Shown here: piece by piece, positions 9,984 through 24,900 of the stretch | Layout: every line of letters starts with the position of its first letter | Numbering within the stretch: the stretch's first letter is position 1 | NCBI GenBank assembly: GCA_012064415.1 | Contig: SSNU01000317.1 | Location: 124,001 to 188,000, forward strand | Length of the DNA stretch: 64,000 nt | Direction: 5' to 3' | Source of the DNA: Gyrodactylus bullatarudis | Lineage: Eukaryota > Platyhelminthes > Monogenea > Gyrodactylidea > Gyrodactylidae | Translations under genes and position numbers: made by a program | The notes under the pieces: model-generated | What the model was told of the DNA's origin: nothing | Databases searched by the model: none | Seen by the model: only the letters and a program-made list of their open reading frames with translations

Positions 9984-12900
9984 GTTAGTTGAAAACCACT
10001 TGTTTTTTTTTCTTTAAATCTAAAATAAAACTTTCTATTAGCTAACAGGAACAGATAGCATGGGCAAAAAAATTCAGAGATATTCAAAAGTTGCTTATTC
10101 ATCTCGAGATCCTAAGCCAGTTGTTGTTACATGCCCGGCAAAAATTGAAATTCGTAGAGGAGCGAGCCAGGAGATTGTTTGTTCAGTTGAAAGTGAAGTT
10201 CCATTCAAAGTTGATTGGTTCCAGAATGACAAACTTTTGCCTGAGAATAATAATGACAATCAAATTTATAAGTAGGTTATAAAATCCAAAAACAAAATAA
10301 TTTTATTCAAACTTATTATTATTCTATTGCAGTACTCGTACAAATGTTTCATATCTATTGAAATTTGTAAATGCTGAATCTCAGGGTGTCTATCGACTAA
10401 CGATTGATCCGGTGATTACTGACGAGATAAACTTTAAGATTGATGGACAATTTTCTGATGAGACTGCTGTTATTGTATTACGTAATAAGATTTTGAATAA
10501 GTTTTTCTTGTTGATCAATTGCATCTTGGAGATTTTATTAAAGTTAAGAGCTAGCTTATTGATAGAGTTCTCAGATCTTGAAATTTACTTTAGTGCTGTA
10601 CTCATATATATTTTTAATTTTAATAAAGCCTCTCCTGCAACAGCAATAATCGGAAGGAATGAAAGCATTGAACCAGGTCTTGCTGGATCCTTAAAGTGTA
10701 ATGTCTACAGTGAAGCTCCAGATGTTGAGATTAGATGGTTCCGAGAGACTCCGGTTCATTATAAAATTCAAAATTCAACTAAATATCAAATCATTCACGA
10801 AGTTATAGCTGAGCCGAATCAATCTTTAAATTTGTTCCAAAGCATCTTGACTATAGCGTGAGTAATGCCAATTTTCATTAGTATGTCATTAAATAAAGCT
10901 TCTTCCTTCTTCATGAAATTCTATCAATTTAATTTTAAAATTGAAAACCAATAAGATATTTGAGTGATAAAAAATTCAGATAAAAAATTTTTTTACGTCA
11001 TTAAATATGTAGAAGAGATCCTAAGGTGAAGAATTCGATGTAATATTTATCGATCAAATCGACAATTGCTAACTTTTGAACCAGTCTTGATATGATGAAT
11101 CATTGTTATACAAGATAAAATATGTATAATTAAATTTTTTTCCATGGTACAGCTAAGTCCTGGGTTTAATTTATTTGTTTATGTTGCTCCCTTGCTATGT
11201 TTTTATATCTTTCATTGCACGAATAAATACAGGATAGGAAAAGAAAGATCAAATAATCCAATAATGTAACATGTAAAAAAGTTGGAATTTCATGTCAATA
11301 ATTATTTAGATTTCATTCATTTCCTATAAACTCTCTTACACAGGGTTATGGCTCCTTATTTACACATCATAATTTCTTCATTTCTTTCCGTGGGAATTTT
11401 AAACGTAGGGTGGAGAGGTAATTATATAGAAGAATATCCCTGAAGTATTTTAATGAATTTTGTTGCATAAATGTTAGTAGGGGAAGAAGTTAAGGTCAAT
11501 CAGTGAACCAGTAAGATCGTAAACAAATCCCATCTTTTTTTACCGCATGCGTTTATCAGAATTTTACCTTTTTCATTTCTGATAATTGCAATTGTAGAGA
11601 AAAATATAAATTCTCTTGCTAATCTACGTTTTCCAAAGACAAAAAGGGTTTTATGGTGTGTTCATTTTCTTATCTATTTTCATTTTGAATTAAGTTCACT
11701 CGTATTTAAAAAGACTATGTAAAACTTATTGATGTAAGCAAAATTAAAATATTTATTCATCAAATTCAGGACAGCTGATGAGTCTGATGTGGGAAAATAT
11801 CGCTGTGAAGCTGAGCACAAGGGAGGTCTTAGTTTCGCCAACGGTTTCGTCAGCTATCATGGTAAGATAAATCGTTTATCATTACTTTTCTTTTCCAAAT
11901 TGAAATGAGCATTTTATTTTAGTTAAACCTAAAATTGTCATTGATCAGGATAATATTTTCTTCAAATCTTCCTCGAGACTTGTTCTCATCTGTCGAGCTG
12001 ATAGTCAGCCACCGCCAAGGTTTCAATGGTATTTTAATAAGCTCCCAGTGGCAGAAGATAACATGATAATGGTTAAAACTGAAAATTTGGTAAGAATTTT
12101 ATATTTTATCGAGAAAATGCAAAATAATTTATCTTGAATTTCCCCCAAGGAATCCAAATTGATCATTAATAACGCCACAAAGGCTCACAGCGGAATTTAC
12201 TCATGTGAAGCGTTCAACGATGCAGGAACTGATAAAGTCGACATGACAACAAACTTTATAAGTTTACCAGAGATTTCGAAAATGGAATTCACAAAAGAAA
12301 TGCCGCTCGAGGGAGAAGAGCAAACTCTAATCTGCCGTGCTTCTGGTGATCCAAAGCCTAAATTCAAATGGGAATTTAATGGAAGTCCAGTGAGTTCTAT
12401 TCCAAGTCTATTTGATAATATCGATTGTTTTACCAATTTTTAGGTATTTCCTGGTGAGAATCTTCGCTTTGATAACAATGGATCAAGTCTCATTATTGAA
12501 CGAATTGATCGAGATATGGAAGGTGTTTGGACGTGTGTTGCTGAAAACCAAGCAGGTACTATCAAAAAGAGTCAAACTATGAAGATAGGATGTAAGTCAA
12601 AAGATCTAAAGCGTAAAAAAGAGAAATTATGCCCCTGTAAAATATTTTCCTTGACGGATTTTTTAAACCCTTAAAAATAATCTGAGTTTGCTGACTGAAA
12701 GTCGTGCTAGGATTAAGAACAAACTAAGTTTTTGGTGAATAAAGCTTTATTTTTTTCGGTCCTCTTCGGACCAAACACCGACTTGTTATATTTATATGCC
12801 TAAATTGTTTATCTCTAAATTTTCATACATATAAATATAACAATTCGGTGTTTGGTCCGAAGAGAACCGGAGAAAATAAAGCTTCATTCACCAAAAACTT

Positions 12901-15900
12901 ACTTCGTTCTTAATCCTTTCAGTCACACATTTCAGCCAACTTGTAAATATGATATCTAGTTTCGAAAAAATAGCTAAATTGTCAACCTTGATTTCAAATA
13001 GCTCAGAACTTGTTCACTTTCAGTTTTTACTGGATCTTTTGCATACAAAACTATGTTATTTTGTTGAAAATATCTACTCTAAGTAGAAATAAATTTCTTA
13101 ATTTTGATTTTTTTATCAGTTCCTCCGGAATTACCACCAACCCTTGATTATGATACAACTATAAGAGCTGATTTCAATGGAGATGTTTCTTTACCTTGTC
13201 CATTAACTGGCACTCCAATACCAGAAATAAAATGGTACAAATTAATCGGCAATGATAAAATTCCTGTTGCCATATCTGATCGGTACATATTAAATAGTGA
13301 TAATTCCCTTCTAATCAAAAGTTAGTCTAATATTCTACAATGGTAGTTTAAAACTACAATGATTCATGAGTGGAACTATTTTAATGAAACTCACCTTTCC
13401 AAACATAGAAGCAACAATGGAAGATGGTGGGGACTTTTTCTGTGAAGCAACAAACATGTATGGTAAACAAGATATTGTAGTTAGAATCGAAATTCAAGGA
13501 ATTCGTAAGTTTTTAAAATCTTCTCCGCAACTAATATTCATCCATGCATTGCATTGCAATCATTTTAATTTTAGGAGCACCTACCGTATCTTTTGTTGAG
13601 CCGAAGCAAGTGATTGTTGATGGAGCTAAGGAGAGGCGTCTGCCCTGTACTGTACTGGATTCAAAGCCGCCAGCTACAGTTATTTGGTCGAAAAATAATA
13701 TACCATTGCAAATTGACGAGGAAAAGTATTCCCTAGCCGATACTCATCTTGTTATTAAGAATATTACGGTACTTTAAAGTAAAATTAACATTTAAAGCAA
13801 GATTTATTCATTTATTTCCCTTCCAGCCTGAAGATGAAGGAAGTTATACATGTGTTGCAAAGAATATTGTTGGTAAAGCAAAAATTGACATGTTCCTCGA
13901 TGTTCAATGTATGTCCAATATATTTAAATCAAGTTTATATTTCTAATCATGTTAAATTATTTTCACATATTTAGTACGTCCAAAAATACTTGACGGCAAT
14001 ATTACACAGAAAGTATCAGTTACTCAAGGTGATGATTTCGTGTTGAGTTGTTTTGCCACTGGGGATCCTGAACCAAGGATAGAATGGAGGAAAGAGGGTC
14101 GTCCAATATCAAATGGTCGATCAGATACCTATAGTGGAGGTCCAAGTTATGTTATCTCAAATAAAGGCTTCAACTTGACAGTCTATTCAACTACTGAATA
14201 TGTTGCCGGTACATACACTTGTTCAGCAATCAATCATCTTGGAATGGATACTAAAGAATTTCGAGTTAATGTTGACAGTAATTTTATTTTCATTTAATCA
14301 AAAATTTTTTGAATTATCTAATCTCACATTTTTATTGAAAACAGTTCCACCTTCCATTATTTCTGAGGGAATTAGAGAGTATGAAATTGGACCAGATGAA
14401 TATGCGAACTTGATTTGTATGGTGACAGAGAGTACACCGCCAGCAAAGATTTCCTGGTGGAAAAATGGAAAACCGCTAAAGCCAATCGAGGGCAGGATAA
14501 TGATATTGGAAAATGGAAAGTCTGTTGAAATTCGAGGTAAGAATGGCGAAGACACTGGATCCTATGAATGTAGGGCGGAAAATTCAGCTGGATCTGATTC
14601 AAGATTCTACCAGGTGACTGTACTCAGTAAGATTTGTTAAGTAAAGTTTAAAAAATGTTTAATATAAGGGATTCAAATGTTTAGATCCACCTCAATATGT
14701 TGAGCCTGACAATCAGATTTATCGATACTTGGTTGACCCAGGAAATTCAGTAAATGTATTTTGTGAAATGGCCGGATATCCAGTTCCAGAGATCTCATGG
14801 CTTTGGAATGGAAAACCTTTAGTTTCCTCCCCAGATCTCGGTATATCAATAGAGAGCTCATCCAATGATCAGACCACACGAAGCTACTTGAATATTGAAA
14901 ATTTACAATCACATCTTGACGGAAAGTACGTTGATAAAATAAAGAAAAATCTTAAATTTAAAATTAATTTGTTTTCGTAGTTACACTTGTGTTGCTGTTA
15001 ACCAGGGTGGTACAATCAAAGTTGACTATACAGTTTCTGTCTTGGGTTAGTAATCTAAAAGTTAAAAAATCTATCAATTTGAGGAATTCATTCGAAAAGA
15101 ATTGACAAAAAAATAACTGCTTGTATCTCAAGGAGATTAATTAGTAATTTTGAATAATGGAAAGTTATGGAAAATGAGTTATATAATTCAAGGTCATTTA
15201 AAATTAATAATTCTTTGCAGATCCACCAAAGATTAAAGAGTTCAATGACAAGAGTGTTGTCTTTATAAATAGTTCCATAACTTTGACTTGTGAGACAACA
15301 GGTAGTCCAAAACCAAACATAACTTGGCTACATAACGGGGAAGAGATTAGTCAATCGAACCGACCCGGAATTCGTATTGTTGGCAACGGAAATCTGATGC
15401 TTTTATCAGCACAAACAATTCATGGCGGCAATTATGAGTGTGTGGCTATCAACGAAGCTGGTCGAGACTCAAAAACAGCCATCCTCACAGTATTCGGTAT
15501 GAAATTTTTTCAAATTAGAAAGATTATTTTAATTTATGATCTCTTTTCTAAAAGAAAGCAATGCTGGACAATCGAACAATACAACTCTATCGGAGACAAG
15601 TGAAGGCGGAAACATAACATTCACGTGTACGATGAACTCGAATCCACCAGCAAAATTGAGATGGTGGAAGAATGACCAGCTTATCGAGAAAGCTATGGAC
15701 AGCTGTAAGTAAATTTTTCATTTGAGAATATCTATATATCTATTTATTTCTTCTTAGCTCGTTATAAAATATCGAATGAGGGTCAGTCATTAGAAATTTT
15801 CAAGTTACTTCCATCAGATCAAGGCAAATTTAAGTGTGAAGCAACAAATATCCCTGGAAATGTAACCAAAGAGTTTGATCTTCAAGTAGCTAGTAAGCGA

Positions 15901-18900
15901 TTCATTATAATAGCTCTCACATAATAATCCTTTTACCTGGTATTACATTAATAGATCCGAATGCATCTAAAGACATTAAAGGTATCTATAGAATCTAGAT
16001 AAGCCATTAGAAAGTCTAAAGTTACTAACTACTATTAGCCAATCTTAGTTTTTGTACTAACATTACCAATATGAGAATAAGTTTATATCCGAAGGAAATA
16101 CAGTAATAAACAAAATCTTTTTTGTTTCAGTGAAACCAAGAATTAATGGACAGGTGTCAAGTCCATCTCAAATTGAAACAGAAGTAGGGCATGAAATTCG
16201 ACTTAGGTGTATTGCTGAAGCACAGCCCCAGGCAACGTATCATTGGATGAAAGATGGTAAAAATATTGGATACAGTGTTCAGCCGATTGGAAGTTAGTTA
16301 ATCGATTAACTAATTTTAAAAGAATAATGTTTTAATGATGACAAACTTTCTCCTAGGTCAAGCTGAGGAAATATCGTTAGATCCTCGATATACTCTACAA
16401 GAATCTGGGCGAGAACTTTTAATTAAGTCTGTACAAATTGAAGATTTCGGTCGTTTTGTCTGTAAAGCTAAAAATGTCATGGGTGAAGATTCTATAAATA
16501 TTGAAATAAATGTTTTGGGTTAGTTTATATAAATTTCAGCTTGAGAAAGAAATTTTATAGGTTTATCTTAGATCCACCCAAGTTCAATGACTCGCTTACA
16601 AGAGAAGAACCAGAACTCGTCAGGGGTAAACCAGCTGAACTTTGGTGTAACGTTACTGGCAATCCTGAACCGAAAATACAATGGGAATATGTAACTTTAG
16701 AGTTATACCTCTTACTTGAAGCATTTTGTTAATAAATTAAAAATTTTCAATAGACCCTTCCAAAGGATGGCTCAGGCGATAAGAACCTGAGAGAGATGAT
16801 GGCTGGTCGAATCTTATATCTTCCGAGTGTTGATACGGGTGTAACAACAAGATATGTTTGCATAGCAACAAATAAGGCTGGCCAGGCTAGAAAGGTCTTT
16901 GATCCAATACTCATCTGTTTGTTTAGAAATATTATGAAAATCTTTTTGAAGAAATTAATAATTTCCCTTGATTAGACTCTCCAAATATCATCAGTGATAT
17001 AGGTGAGAATCCAAGACAAGTTGTTTCTGGCTCAAATACTCGATTCCATTGTGATTGGCAAGCTAAACCAGATGCTACTGTGGAATGGTTCAAAGATGGT
17101 GAATCGATCACAGCAAATCCCGCATTGTTTCCATCAGCAAATATTAGTGAATACGGGAATATTGTAAGATTTATAAGAACTATAATGATAAACGAATAAT
17201 ATCGCTTTTTAGTTATCTCTCCAAAATATGAAAGATGAAGATGCCGGTCATTATCGATGTAATGTAAAAAATAAGGTCGGACAAGCTAAAAGAACTTGGG
17301 TTCTCAAATTAATGTGTACGTTTTCAGAGCGTTAAAAAATCTAATTGAATTTTTGTTATTTTTCCCTTTGGTTAGCAACTCCTGTGATTACCTATTCCTC
17401 AAGAGAGGGTGAATTCAAGGAGCCGATATCATCAAAATTCTCTTTATATTGTGTCAGTTCTGGAGATCCTAAACCGGAAATTCGCTGGTTCAAAGACGGT
17501 CAAGAGATACGTGGACGTCGAGTAAGAATAACTGACAACGGAGTGAATATGATCATTGAACAGTTGTCAGAAGATGATTCGGGAACTTATTCGTGCGAAT
17601 CGAAGAACCAGTTTGGAAAGGACACCAAGACATTCAGCTTAGTTGTTCAATGTGAGTTAAACTCTCCTCTTAGTTTCAAAATTATCAATGAAAATCATCT
17701 TTATAGCTCCTCCAAGATTGGATCCTGAAGGCCAGCGTCAGTACAGCTTTGAGAGAACTGTAAACAGTAGTGTTGTCTTGGAGTGTTTAATTGTAGGAAA
17801 TCCAAATCCTAAAATTCAATGGTACAAGGATGATATGCCTTTAAATCCGATGCCATACCGATATCGCCTACTAAGGAATAATTTACTTTTGGAGATAGTC
17901 TCTTTATTACCGAGCGATGCTGGAAAATTCAAGTGTATCGCTGAAAACGAACTTGGTGAATTGGATGTCAATATTGACTTATCGGTTGGAGGTAAGAAAT
18001 TTTCCTATGGGATTCGATGAGAATAGAATAATATTTAATGATTAAAAGCTCCTGCAAGGATCGACAGACAAAGGATCAAGACAAAATATGTTGTTGCAGA
18101 AGGATCAGAGCTTGTCCTAGCATGTCCAGCGAGAGGTGCTCCAAAGCCAAGTCTTAGGTTTTCCAGGATTCGGGCACCACCTGATACTGGTATCAGCGAA
18201 GAGCGTAATATCGATCATCCTATCGATAAAAGTACAAACTTTATTTCTAACTCTGAATCACTTTCAAGAAAAGCTATGGTTTCCCATGTAAGTGAAAATT
18301 TTGAAAGAAAATTTAAAACCCCAGGGATGAAGAAAAAATATGATTTAAATTAAAATTTTTATATCATGATGAACTTGAACAAATTCCAATGCCTGCTTCT
18401 ATAAGAATAAATGTCAGAAAAACTTTGATCTACTCAGAAATAGAGTTAGTTATCGTTTTTACCAAGGTTGAAACAAAACATAGGTGCAAACGTTAACTTG
18501 ACTATTTGATCGATACTTTCTAATATTAGTTCCTAGATCTTGATTTCAGTAGAGCTTTTGGTTTAAAGTTATGTCTTCAGCATTGGCATTATGTGATTAT
18601 TGATTATAAAGTTGGATGCTCCTTATAAAATGAAATTATTTTTATTCTAAATCAAATTAGGAACGCCAAACGTTGACAATATTCAAAATCGATAAGCTAG
18701 ATACAGGAACGTATCAATGTAATGCGAGCAATGCTGTCGGCTGGGACATTCAAGAGTATCAGGTAGACGTTCAAAGTGAGTAAATATTTTTCTTTAATTG
18801 AATATTGTATTGTTGATTTTCTCTTTAGCACCCCCCAAATTTGATGCTTCCAATATTCAACCTGAAGTGCATTGGTATGTCAACCAGACAAGGTCACTAT

Positions 18901-21900
18901 TTTGTACCCTCATGGGTAATACTGACTCAAATGCAAAGATTCGTTGGCAAAAGCATAGTTCCCCGATTTCTCCAGGCCGTGATGTAGAAATCAGCCCAGA
19001 TGGAACAAAATTAACTGTGCATTCTGTGCAAATTAAAGATGCAGGCGAATACACCTGTTATGCCTCGAATGAAGTTGGTGAAACATCACAAACATTTTCA
19101 GTTCAAGTTTACGGTAAACTAATTTGAACTTATTTTCACTACATAATATTAATATTTTATATCTGTTAGTTCGGCCGTACTTTGTGGATTCCGAAAAAAG
19201 AATTTCCATTGAAGCAATCCAGAATCAAACAGTTATTTTGCCCTGCGAAGTTAATGGTGATCCAAGACCTCAGGTGTCCTGGTTTAGAAAAGACATTGAA
19301 ATTCTACAGCCAAATCCACGTGAAGATTCATTTTTCAATCGTGCATCGCCAACCTATCAATCTAGTGCAATCTACAGTGCTAGAATGTCTATAGACCATG
19401 GAGATCAGGTCATTAGATTTATTAATATTCAACCTGAAGATGCTGGCGAGTACACCTGCTCAGCTAGCAATGGCGGCGGAAGCATTGAAAAAAGATTTAA
19501 TTTAACGGTTGTCGGTATGTTTATTGATTTTCTACATTTTGTGAATTTATCAGTAATAAAATAAATTTCCTAATAGTCCCCCCTAAAATCATACGTATCA
19601 GTGATGGTCCAACAGAAGTTTCTACATCTGAACATATTCCGGCCATATTCCATTGTTATATTTACGACATAAATTCTACCAAGCCTGAAATTATTTGGAC
19701 AAAAGACGGAGCCCCTGTCTTAATGTCACCAAGTGGAGATTATTTCATGAGTCAAGAAATGGGACAAACATTAACAGTAATTCGACCAACAGCTCAAGAG
19801 AATGGTAATTATCAATGCATAGCGAAAAATAAGGCCGGTGAAGATCAACATACTTTCATATTCTCTGTAACTGCTGCACCGAAATTTCCAAGAGACTTTA
19901 TTAGATTTCCTGAACGTGTCAGTGTTAACTCGGGTTCAGATATTACATTACATTGTCCTGCTTCAGGAACTCCAAACCCTGTTATAACATGGTATCACAA
20001 TGGAGCTCCTATTTCTCTAACGGGTCTTATTAACCCTGCAAAGTATCGAGTTGAAGCAGATGGTCGTCAGTTGACCTTCAATGTTGGAGACTCGAGTGAT
20101 AACGGAGACTTCAAATGTTTAGCCAAAAACGAAGCAGGAAATATCACCAAGTCCTATATGCTTGATGTGATAAGTTAGTCTTTTTAATATTTTAAATTTT
20201 GGATCCATTTATGATTTAAACTATTTCCTCAGTGCCTCCGCTTGTTTGGCTGGACAAAAATGAAATTCGTGAATTGGAGGGAGCCACTTTCACCATACAG
20301 TGTAAGGCTGAAGGTCAACCAGTTCCAACAATTGAATGGTCAAAGGCAGATGGGGGTTTGTTCAGATTAGGAACATCTGTTGATCCAACGTAGGTTGAAT
20401 TACAAATTAATTGTTTTTTTCATTTTTAATTAAATTTTAATGAAACAAATTAGAACTGGCCTTTTGACAATATCGAATGCCAAAAAGGAAGATAGCGGCC
20501 AATATGTATGTGTGGCCTTCAATAAAGTTGGCGAGGATTCAAAGACCGTTGAAATCAATATAATTGGTAAGTAAAAGAAGAAATATAATTTAAAACTGAG
20601 ATAATTAAAAAATATTTTTAGAACGTCCCAAGATCTCTACTTCAACAAAACCAATAATTGTCAGTGAAGGTAGCGAAGTATTACTTCCATGCAAAACTTC
20701 AGGTTCCGGCCCGATCGAGATCCAATGGCGTCGACCTTCAGGTCAATTGATCTCCCAGAATGACGAAAATGGAAATATTATTATTCAACCAAACCAAGGA
20801 TTGATTATCAAAAAAGTTGACCATACTCATGCTGGCAAATATCGATGCCAAGCTGACAACGAGGCTGGCAGTCAGAATGCTCTTATAAGTCTTGAAGTTC
20901 AAAGTAATTACTCTAACCATTTTCAATTTTAACACTTGAAATTCGAAATATATATATATTTTTAGTCAAACCCAAAATCGTTAAGCCTTCAGAGTTGACG
21001 GTAACTGGCCGAGAGAAGAGTGTTTTACAGTTAATTTGTGAAGTCGAACATGGTAACCCACCTCCTGTGATTCACTGGGAGCGCAATGGTGTTGTATTTA
21101 GTCGTACAAGAAGTTATTACACAACCACAGAGACTGGACTTTTTATATTCAATTCTCTCACGTATGGTTTTTAGAATGCTGTTAGTTTTTAAGAATTTAT
21201 TTTTAACTGAAAAATATTCAGGGAAAACGATGAAGGAGAATTAACCTGTGTTGCCAAGAATTCAGCTGGTGAGGACAAACTGGTCTTTAATATAAATGTT
21301 ATTGGTGAGATTATCTCTTTAAATTTAATGGTTCTTTTGAAATTAAACTTTATAAAATGCTCTAGTCCCACCAAAGGTCAGTTTGCCCCCATCAACAATT
21401 GGCTATGAAGACCAAGAGGTAATGATCACTTGTAAAGTCGATGGTAAACCAAAACCTGATGTTTCCTGGCAATTCAATGGTCAGCCAGTCGAGAATTTAC
21501 TAGGCGAACGTGGCATTGTTGAAAGAAATAACGTATTGAGAATTTATTCCCTAAAGGTATGTCAAGCCTTTTGAAAATCGTTATGAAATTTTATTTAAGA
21601 CTGTTTTAAGCCTGTTGATGATGGCATGTATTTTTGTATTGCCCATGGAGCTGACGGAAGCGAAGCCAGAGACTCAACTTTCCTCACAGTTCTCAGTATG
21701 TTTCTTGAAGTTAATGAATAAAATTATTTATGATCTTGATTCCCTTTCTCAGCTAAGCCAACGTTCACTGAGGTACCGGACAGAATTGTTGAAGCATATG
21801 AAAATAGATGGATCCAACTTCACTGTAAGGCAGATGGCCGACCTAAACCGAGTATTGAGTGGACCTTTAATAATTCCACTATACCTAGTAATTTTAAAGG

Positions 21901-24900
21901 AGAAATTTATTACACTCAAATTATGAAAATTATTTTCTTTTACATAGGCAATAGCAATAAAAATGGCGCATCCTCTCTTGTCATCGGACCCATAAGAAAA
22001 TCTGATGAAGGTCAATACTCGTGTATTGCAAGCAATGATGCAGGAAAAATTGAACACACTTTTACGTTTAGTTCCAAATGTAAGATATTATCTTTAGTTT
22101 TGAATTTAACTTTTGATTGGCAAGTATAAAATTTCTTTCTAACCCTATGAAGCCGAAAAAAATCGAGAAAACGACTCAAAACTGATATAATACGAGATTA
22201 TGATCAATAAGGATTCCTTTGATCCATTATTAGAAAGTCGATTTTCCCATCTACTAATAAGTAGATGAAAAACCAAATTTTATCCAAATTTAGATATCTC
22301 TTTGGTTTTTTTGGGATTTTTGAGATTTGTTTAGCGTGAATTATAAAACAGATAATGTGATATTGTTGAGACCTGCGTAATAAGTTATTACTAATAACTG
22401 AGAATTTCCAACTTTGAATAATCTCACTATACAGGACGAAAGGGTGAAATAAAATTTAGATTGTTACTATTTATTAAATTATAAATTTTAGCTCGTCCAC
22501 AAGTATCTATGAGACAACAAGATGAAGCTTATGACGAAAGTCAAACTGCTGAAATTCGCTGCAGTATCATTGGACAAGCAGACTCAGTCATATGGCTCAA
22601 GGATGGCCAAATAATTAATAATTCATCCCGAATGTATATTCAAGAGAATAGTCAAGGGTCCATGTTGAGTATTGCTATGACCAAAGTGAGTTTGATTATT
22701 CGATCGTAACAGAAGCATTTTGACTCTCTGTGATATTTTTTAGCCGGATGATACAGGGAAATATCAGTGTATTGCTACAAATCCTGTTGGCGAGGGAACC
22801 GGAGAAATATTTTTCATTGTCAAAAGTAATTTGTTTTGCCATCATATCGAATTTTCGCGATTCCATTTTCTATATCTGATGATGAGTATCCATTTCGCAA
22901 ATTTGACGGAAAAATGATTATTATAATCGGTTTATAAAGCTATTTTTTGGCTGGCATCATCAGATTCTGACACCAGCTCGATTTATATACTGTATTCAAT
23001 TTTCAATATTTTTAGAAAGATTTGATCTCGATTGAAATAGTAACTAAAGCGATAATTTGCTATGATTCTATGCCATAGTTTTCTCAAGCTATTTTTCAAA
23101 TTTTAAGCAAAGCCGAAAATCCATCAAGGCCCTGAAGATCAAATGGTAACCAAGGGTGAAATAGTATACCTTGAATGTTCAGTTAATGGCTATCCAGAGC
23201 CAAAAATTGAATGGTACAAGGATAACCATCCTGTTTCATTAGATAACAAACATCTAACGATAGTAAACAATGGAACCTTGCGGATTATTGGCGTACAGAT
23301 TAAAGATGAGGGTAAATATCATTGTGTTGCCACATCTGATACTGGCTATGATAAATCAGAAAATGCCAACTTGTTTGTCAAAACTGACGGTCATTGGTCT
23401 GAGTGGACAGAATGGGAGTCTTGTAATGCTCCATGTGGACAAGGAACACAAAAGAGGTATATTTTCTTTGTAATCATTCTTGAGTATTTGATATTTCCCA
23501 TACTTCCTTAGTGTGGAAATGCACTGAAGCATAAACGCTTTCAATGAAAACATTTCAGTAGTAATTCTCTTTAGATGATTCTAACAGTTTCTATTATGAA
23601 TATCTTCATTTTCGGCGCGTGACAAAGTTGAAGATTTGCCAGATCTAGAAGATCTTTTATTTCAATTAAAGTTTTCCTAGCATACGAACGTAAATTTGAA
23701 AAAACTCACATTGAGACATTCAAATCTTCCCTTTTGTGCACAACAAGTGGTAATAATAGAAACAATATGAAAAGGTTTAAGACTCAAAATCATTTAATGA
23801 AGCTTTTTTAATTATGGTTTCAATTTCAAATAAAAACTGTTTCTATTTAAAGGGAGAGGAAATGTAATAACCCACCACCAAAGCATGGCGGATCTCATTG
23901 TTCTGGAGAATCGATTGATATAAAGAGTTGTATAATAAAATTCTGTCCCCAAGATGGAAATTGGGGTAGCTGGTCTCCTTGGTCAGCATGTTCCAAGACA
24001 TGTGGACGTGGCCTCAAGAGTCGTAAGAGACAATGTGACAATCCCCCACCAGCTAATGGGGGCTCTGTAAGTCTTTCTCAAGTTGAATTCAATTAAGAAT
24101 TCAATTTATTTATCAAGATAAACCTAAGAAATTAAATTTGAAAATTGACTCTAAATTTGGGATTGGTGAAAGATAACTGAGAGTTCAAATCTATTGTCGA
24201 TTGTATTTTTAAACTACATCTTAGATAAGATGAAAAACAGTTCTTAAGTACTAACCTTAACTTTTCGTAGCATTGTGAAGGATATCCAATGGAAGATATT
24301 CTATGTGAAGGTTTACCTCCTTGCGCTGTCGACGGAGCTTGGAGTCCTTGGGCCCCATGGTCATCATGTAGTAAGGAGTGTGGCCAAGGCGGCACAAAAA
24401 AAAGACAAAGAACTTGTGATTCCCCAGCACCAGTCAATGGTGGAAAGCATTGCCCTGGATCTTCAGAAATGATAAGTGCATGCAGTGGGGAGCCTTGTCC
24501 AACTGACGGCCAATGGGGTGCATGGTCAAGTTGGTCCTACTGCTCACATAGCTGTGGTGGAGGAATTAAACGTCGTCAGCGTCAATGCAACAACCCAGCT
24601 CCATCTCCAGGTGGTGCTGATTGCCCTGAGAATGAAAATTCCTCAGAGGAGATGTCTTGCAATGAAGAGCCATGTGCTAGTAATTTATTTATTGACTTAT
24701 TTCTGTATTTTTTATTGATTCTAAAAAACTATTCACTATATGCCTCGTAAGGGTAGCAACATTATTGTAGTAATATACAGTAAGAATAGGATCATCAAAG
24801 TCATGATACAACGTTTATCACTCAAGTAAATTTTATTCCAAATATCTCAGCTCATAGCAGCCAATAGATACAAGAATCGTGTTCAACATAAAATATTGAA

